This document shows positions 60,198 to 64,000 of a stretch of DNA of 64,000 bases, piece after piece. The translations under genes were made by a program, and so were the position numbers. The stretch's first letter is position 1. The number at the start of each line of letters is the position of its first letter. Under the pieces are notes generated by a model that worked only from the letters and a program-made list of their open reading frames with translations, was not told where the DNA came from and made no database searches. Origin of the DNA: Nocardioides zhouii. GTDB taxonomy: Bacteria; Actinomycetota; Actinomycetes; Propionibacteriales; Nocardioidaceae. The stretch lies in the NCBI RefSeq assembly GCF_004137345.1, contig NZ_SDWV01000002.1, positions 238,600-302,599 on the forward strand. The letters are read 5' to 3'.

Positions 60198-61058
60198 ATG
60201 AGCCAGCCACAGACCGCACCCGAGTCAGGTGCCACCCTCCGTCCTTCCACCACGTCCCGTCCGCCGAGCCCGGGGGCGTCCACGGCCCGCACCATGCTCA
60301 ACAAGGTGCCCGAGGTCTTCCTACTCTTCTGGATCGTCAAGATCATGTCCACCACGGTCGGCGAGACAGCAGCTGACTTCCTCGCCGGCAACCTCGGGCT
60401 CGGCCTGACCAACACCTCGCTGATCATGGCCGGCCTGCTCGCCCTCGTTCTCGTTGTGCAGTTCCGCGCACGCCGCTACATCCCCGCCGTCTACTGGCTG
60501 GCCGTCGTCCTGGTCAGCATCGTCGGCACCCTGATCTCCGACAACCTCGTCGACAACTTCGGCGTGAGCCTGTGGACCACCACCGTCGTCTTCGCGGGCG
60601 CACTGACGGCCACCTTCCTCGCGTGGTACCGCTCCGAGCGCACCTTGTCCATCCACACGATCGTGACCTCCCGCCGTGAAGGCTTCTACTGGATGGCGAT
60701 CTTGTCGACCTTCGCGCTCGGCACCTCCGCCGGCGACCTCGTCGGCGAGAAGCTCGCCCTGGGCTACCTGCCCTCAGCGATCCTCTTCGGCATCCTGATC
60801 GCGCTGGTCTACGTCGCTCACATCAAGGGCGGCCTCAACGCCGTCCTCGCCTTCTGGGCCGCATACATCCTGACCCGCCCCTTCGGTGCCTCGATGGGCG
60901 ACTACCTCACCGCCGCGCCGAAGGACGGCGGCCTGGGCCTGGGGACCAACGGCACCAGCGGCATCTTCCTCGCCGTCATCGTCGCCGCCGTGGCCTGGTT
61001 CACCGTCCAGCAACGCCGCGCAGACGACCACGAGGCACTCGAGACCGCCGCCGCCTGA
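60198..61058 (+). CDS. COG4705-type multi-pass membrane protein
   Basis: 286 residues. After a Ser/Pro-rich cytoplasmic tail there are about eight membrane segments. Two halves look related, with KIMSTTVGETAADFLA in the first and ILSTFALGTSAGDLVGEKLA in the second. This repeated G-x-x-A(G)-D motif is typical of the COG4705 group, whose function is not well established; a transport role is possible. The upstream regulator box ties it to two-component system 1. Confidence 0.78.
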   Translation: MSQPQTAPESGATLRPSTTSRPPSPGASTARTMLNKVPEVFLLFWIVKIMSTTVGETAADFLAGNLGLGLTNTSLIMAGLLALVLVVQFRARRYIPAVYWLAVVLVSIVGTLISDNLVDNFGVSLWTTTVVFAGALTATFLAWYRSERTLSIHTIVTSRREGFYWMAILSTFALGTSAGDLVGEKLALGYLPSAILFGILIALVYVAHIKGGLNAVLAFWAAYILTRPFGASMGDYLTAAPKDGGLGLGTNGTSGIFLAVIVAAVAWFTVQQRRADDHEALETAAA

Positions 61059-61130
61059 CCCCTGTGCGTCACGACCGCTGTGCCCCTGGGAACCCCGTCC
61101 CGGAGCACAGCAGTCCCCGCTGAAAAACCT

Positions 61131-61166
61131 CTCAGCAGCTCTCAGCGTCTTCACAGCGCTCCTGAC
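61131..61166 (+). promoter_or_regulatory. array of CTCAGC-like half-sites before the acidic protein gene
   Basis: CTCAGC (61131), CTCAGC (61141), CACAGC (61152) and CCTGAC (61161) start 10, 11 and 9 bp apart, like PhoP/OmpR direct repeats. A TAGGTA -10-like hexamer follows at 61175-61180. The array lies upstream of the secreted acidic protein and may be the target of two-component system 2 located downstream. Confidence 0.5.
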
Positions 61167-61222
61167 GCACGCTGTAGGTACGAGGTCGCAGACAGTCGAT
61201 CTTCCAACTAAGGAGAACCACC

Positions 61223-61603
61223 ATGAGGACATCGAAGCGCACCACCATCGTCGCCAGTGTGGCGGCGGCCCTGGCCGCGCTAGGTGTCGGCGGTGCCGTC
61301 GCAGCGCAGGCAACCGCCGAGCCGAGCTCGACCGTGCAGCAGTCGGACGGCGACGGCGAGGCCAACGACGCCACCGAGGTCGAGGGCGCCGAGGAGACCA
61401 ACGACGGAGCCGACCAGGGCCCCGACGCCAACCCGAACGAGCCCGGCCACCAGGACGCCGACGAGTCCGGCGAGAGCGAGGCCAACGACGCCACCGAGGT
61501 CGAGGGCGCCGAGGAGACCAACGACGGAGCCGACCAGGGCCCCGACGCCAACCCGAACGAGCCCGGCCACCAGGACGCCGACGAGTCCGGCGAGACCGAG
61601 TAG
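61223..61603 (+). CDS. secreted acidic repeat protein
   Basis: 126 residues. The signal peptide is ASVAAALAALGVGGAVAAQA with a cut expected after ATA. The mature part is two exact copies of a 40-residue unit containing ANDATEVEGAEETNDGADQG and DANPNEPGHQDADESGE, extremely rich in Asp/Glu with no Lys or Arg. Such a chain should be disordered and could bind divalent cations or coat the wall. It lies directly before two-component system 2, and an AAGGAG Shine-Dalgarno is present. I do not recognise a family. Confidence 0.78.
   Translation: MRTSKRTTIVASVAAALAALGVGGAVAAQATAEPSSTVQQSDGDGEANDATEVEGAEETNDGADQGPDANPNEPGHQDADESGESEANDATEVEGAEETNDGADQGPDANPNEPGHQDADESGETE
61356..61595. repeat. exact 120-bp tandem duplication in the acidic protein gene
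   Basis: 61356-61475 and 61476-61595 are identical by line-by-line comparison. The period of 120 bp (40 codons) keeps the reading frame. No synonymous change is seen between copies, so the duplication is recent or kept uniform. Confidence 0.95.
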
Positions 61604-61658
61604 CTGATCGACCCCCCGTAGGGACGCTGCTTGGTTCGGACCTGCCGGTACACCAGGT

Positions 61659-61686
61659 GGGACCCGTCGCTTCGGCGGCGGGTCCC
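61659..61686 (+). terminator. terminator with a TTCG tetraloop
   Basis: GGGACCCGTCGC (61659-61670) pairs with GCGGCGGGTCCC (61675-61686; one G-T pair) around TTCG, an exceptionally stable tetraloop. It lies 55 nt after the acidic protein stop and separates it from the response regulator gene. Confidence 0.75.
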
Positions 61687-61775
61687 ATTCCTGGTTCGAC
61701 GCACATGCCGAAGCGCGTTCAGCCTCGAGATGTCACCCCACGGTGCACGATGAGTACGACAGGAAGTTGGAACCC

Positions 61776-62453
61776 GTGCGAGTGCTGATGGTGGAGGACG
61801 AGGTACGGATGGCTGAGACCATCCGCCGCGGCTTGCTCGCCGAGGGATTCGTCGTCGACGTCAGACACGACGGGCCATCCGGGCTGCTCGCAGCCGAAGT
61901 TGGCGCGTACGACGTGATCGTTCTCGACATCATGCTGCCCGGACTCAACGGGTACGACGTGTGCCGCTCCTTGCGCGACGAGGGCATCTGGACCCCGATC
62001 CTGATGCTGACCGCGAAAGACGGCGAGTACGACCAGGTCGACGCGTTCGACCTGGGCGCCGACGACTACCTGACCAAACCGTTCTCCTTCGTCGTCCTGG
62101 TTGCGCGACTGCGATCGTTGGTGCGAAGGGCCGCCCCGGAACGGCCGGCTGTCATGTCGGCCGGCGACTTGTCATTGGACCCGCGGACCCGCGCCGTCCA
62201 TCGTGGCGAGGTGCCTCTCGAGCTCACGCCCCGCGAGTTCGACCTGCTCCACTTCCTGCTCAGACATCGAGGAACCGTGGTGTCGAAGACGGAGATCCTC
62301 GAAAGTGTGTGGGACCTGCACTACGACGGCGACGAGAACATCGTCGAGGTCTACGTGGGCTATCTCCGGCGCAAGATCGACCAGCCCTTCGGTCGGAGCG
62401 CGATCCAGACGGTCCGTGGAGCCGGATACCGATTGGCAGACGACGGTGGCTGA
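61776..62453 (+). CDS. OmpR-family response regulator (two-component system 2)
   Basis: 225 residues from GTG 61776 (VRVLMVEDE), with AGGAAG about 10 nt upstream; an in-frame GTG at 61743 is a less likely start. The receiver has Asp51 in DVIVLDIMLPGLNGYD, MLTAKD and DYLTKPFSF. The DNA-binding domain reads ELTPREFDLLHFLLRHRGTV and ends VRGAGYRLADDGG. It is followed at once by its kinase. Confidence 0.92.
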   Translation: MRVLMVEDEVRMAETIRRGLLAEGFVVDVRHDGPSGLLAAEVGAYDVIVLDIMLPGLNGYDVCRSLRDEGIWTPILMLTAKDGEYDQVDAFDLGADDYLTKPFSFVVLVARLRSLVRRAAPERPAVMSAGDLSLDPRTRAVHRGEVPLELTPREFDLLHFLLRHRGTVVSKTEILESVWDLHYDGDENIVEVYVGYLRRKIDQPFGRSAIQTVRGAGYRLADDGG

Positions 62454-62454
62454 G

Positions 62455-63828
62455 ATGCCGGGTCGCGCTCGCGGGATCGGAGTCCGGATCAGGACATCTC
62501 TCGCGGCGACGGTCGTGGTTGCCTTGGTCCTAGCGGCAGCGTCGATCGTCTTCGTCGTCCTGCAGCGCCACCAGCTGGAGGCGTCGCTGACCGACGTCGC
62601 CCGTCAGCAGGCGGCCGATGTCGCCGCGCAGGTGGCCAAGGGCGGCACGCGCGCGGACCCGCTCGGGGGTGGCGGTGACCAGTCGCTCATCCAAGTCATC
62701 GACCAGGACGGAGCAGTGGTCGCCGCCAGCGCGTCCATCGACGGCGAAGCCCCGGTGGTCGACCTCCGCCCTGCAGCCGGCGACAGCCTCGTTCGCACCA
62801 GCGGCACGCTCCCGATCGGCGAGGGCGAGAAGTTCGTCGTCGTCGCTCGCGGCACCGACAGCCCGGATGGGCCGATGGTGGTGCTCGCCGCTCAGAGCTT
62901 GGAGACTGTGCAGGAGTCCACGGCCGTGGTGGGCGAGCTGCTGCTCATCGGCTACCCGCTCGTGCTGCTCGCCGTCGCCCTCACCTCCTACTGGCTGACC
63001 GGCCGCGCCCTCGCCCCGGTGGAGGCGATGCGGCGAAGGGTGGCAACCATCGGCGGTACGCACGAGCTGTCCGCCCGGGTACCCGTGCCTCCCGGCAGCG
63101 ACGCGGTCGCGCTCCTCGCCAAGACGATGAACGAGATGCTGTCCCGCCTCGAGGCCGGCGCGGACGCCCAACGTCGATTCGTCGGTGACGCCTCGCACGA
63201 GTTGCGCAGCCCGCTGGCCACCATTCGAGCGACGCACGAGATCCAGGCACTGCACCCGCACACCGCCGACTGGTCGGTGGTCTCGACGGACGTGCTGGCC
63301 GAGCTCGACCGGGTCGACCGGCTGGTCGCCGACCTGCTCCTGCTGGCCCGCGCGGACGAGCACGGCCTCACCCTCCAGGTGCGCGAGGTGGACCTCGACG
63401 ACCTGATCCGCGAGGAAGCGCAGCGCCTACGCCGCATTGGAGCAATGGTGAGCGTGGAAGCGCCTCCTGTGCGCGTCATGGCCGATCCCCACCACCTCAC
63501 CCGGTTACTGCGCAACCTCGGCGACAACGCCGCCCGCCATGCCGATGAGCGCGTTCGGATCCTCCTGGGAACTCACGGCACACACGCGCGAGTCGACGTC
63601 ATCGACGATGGCCCGGGCATCGCCACTGACGATCAGGCCCGCGTGTTCGAACGGTTCGTCCGGCTCGACGACAGCCGAGCTCGGGACAGCGGCGGTACCG
63701 GACTGGGGCTGCCGATCGCTCGCCAGATTGCGAGGGCACACGGCGGCGAGCTCACGTTGGTGGTCGAGTCGGACACCACCTGCTTCAGACTCCTCCTCCC
63801 GCTCTCGCCGATGTCGCCCCCGTCCTGA
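62455..63828 (+). CDS. sensor histidine kinase (two-component system 2)
   Basis: 457 residues from ATG 62455; GTG at 62446, overlapping the regulator stop, is an alternative. The membrane helix is LAATVVVALVLAAASIVFVV, followed by an outer region of about 120 residues and a second helix (LLLIGYPLVLLAVALTSYWL) with HAMP. His248 lies in VGDASHELRSPLATI. The ATPase boxes are NLGDNAARHADE, IDDGPGIATDD and GGTGLGLPIARQIA. The nearby secreted acidic protein may be its target or signal modulator. Confidence 0.92.
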   Translation: MPGRARGIGVRIRTSLAATVVVALVLAAASIVFVVLQRHQLEASLTDVARQQAADVAAQVAKGGTRADPLGGGGDQSLIQVIDQDGAVVAASASIDGEAPVVDLRPAAGDSLVRTSGTLPIGEGEKFVVVARGTDSPDGPMVVLAAQSLETVQESTAVVGELLLIGYPLVLLAVALTSYWLTGRALAPVEAMRRRVATIGGTHELSARVPVPPGSDAVALLAKTMNEMLSRLEAGADAQRRFVGDASHELRSPLATIRATHEIQALHPHTADWSVVSTDVLAELDRVDRLVADLLLLARADEHGLTLQVREVDLDDLIREEAQRLRRIGAMVSVEAPPVRVMADPHHLTRLLRNLGDNAARHADERVRILLGTHGTHARVDVIDDGPGIATDDQARVFERFVRLDDSRARDSGGTGLGLPIARQIARAHGGELTLVVESDTTCFRLLLPLSPMSPPS

Positions 63829-63879
63829 GCTACAGCCAGCCGACGAACAACGCCGATCTCAGTCCCGCCGTGCAGCTAG

Positions 63880-64000
63880 GGCGTGTCTCCAATGTTGAGC
63901 GTGGTTCGGGCTTGATGCTGGGTCCATGACGCGGATGGCGGTGCTCAGCGATGAGATGTGGGCTCAGATCGAGGCGGTGCTGCCGCCGGTAAAGGGCGCG
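63880..64000 (+). mobile_element. left end of an IS5-family-like insertion sequence, cut by the window
   Basis: GGCGTGTCTCC near 63880 resembles the terminal repeat start of IS5-family (IS427-group) elements, preceded by CTA, a frequent target for them. The transposase start follows 46 nt later. The right end and any flanking duplication are outside the window, so the element boundary is tentative. Confidence 0.6.
63926..64000 (+). CDS. IS5-family-type transposase, N-terminal 25 residues only
   Basis: MTRMAVLSDEMWAQIEAVLP and five more residues are visible before the window ends. The LSDEMWAQIEAVLPP pattern is the usual opening of IS5/IS427-type DDE transposases with DUF4096. The catalytic residues lie outside the window. 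Confidence 0.75.
   Translation, partial: MTRMAVLSDEMWAQIEAVLPPVKGA

Noticed and set aside
61356..61595. CRISPR-like array because of the strict repetition
   Set aside because: There are two directly adjoining 120-bp units without spacers, inside a protein-coding frame.

Overview
The window looks like chromosomal DNA of a high-GC actinobacterium, most plausibly Nocardioides or another member of the Nocardioidaceae. The grounds are the very high GC content, strong G/C third-position bias, frequent 4-base stop/start overlaps (ATGA, GTGA), apparent leaderless starts, and gene families typical of the group: fused isobutyryl-CoA mutase, ANTAR and GAF-ANTAR regulators, a SigB/SigF-type sigma factor, a TPP-controlled ThiBPQ transporter, F420-type PPOX proteins and BTAD regulators. 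The genus is an inference; no rRNA or complete tRNA lies in the window.

Layout. 1-5.3 kb: methyltransferase (cut by the window edge), acyl-CoA oxidase-like enzyme, sulfotransferase, secreted NlpC/P60 wall hydrolase. 5.3-10.3 kb: PAP2 membrane phosphatase and a thiamine transporter operon (thiQ, thiP, thiB read leftward) headed by a TPP riboswitch whose end abuts the thiB Shine-Dalgarno. 10.3-13.6 kb: hydrolase plus acetyltransferase, then a patch of visibly lower GC with one unrecognised cysteine-rich secreted protein, next to an aldehyde dehydrogenase gene that has lost its C-terminal part. 13.7-20.6 kb: cobalamin-binding protein, MarR regulator, icmF, SurA-like lipoprotein, CsbD and CMD-family proteins. 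20.6-28.5 kb: an amine (probably putrescine-type) catabolic cluster of two aldehyde dehydrogenases, class III aminotransferase, FAD amine oxidase, cupin and PucR regulator.

28.5-42.6 kb is a stress and signalling district: SigB/SigF-like sigma factor, AraC, ANTAR and GAF-ANTAR proteins, DUF421 protein, SRPBCC plus CrtI-like oxidoreductase, an operon of Zn-alcohol dehydrogenase, heme-oxygenase-like iron enzyme and CDGSH protein, LuxR-type regulator, flavodoxin-like reductase, a 58-residue acidic protein, SDR, rhomboid and PPOX proteins. At least two of these genes have a GTAT-N15-GGGTAC promoter, which fits control by a SigB/SigF-like factor. 42.7-55.3 kb: a kinase/PLP-enzyme fusion, DUF2231 protein, secreted protein, FAD-linked oxidase, large BTAD-AAA regulator, MscS-like channel with a TetR regulator, MFS transporter and universal stress protein.

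From 55.4 kb rightward the sequence looks like an inserted region. It starts with the 3' 32 nt of a tRNA-Thr gene with no 5' half, a hallmark of an integrase attachment site. It carries a GT-C glycosyltransferase, a DedA protein, two OmpR-type two-component systems, a COG4705 membrane protein, and a secreted acidic protein built from an exact 120-bp tandem duplication. It runs into the start of an IS5-like element at the right edge. Direct-repeat boxes with 10-11 bp spacing precede the two-component genes and the genes beside them and suggest small autoregulated circuits. Several perfect extragenic palindromes (two copies of one 72-80 bp family; two other families present as one full and one half copy) sit just 3' of genes across the window.
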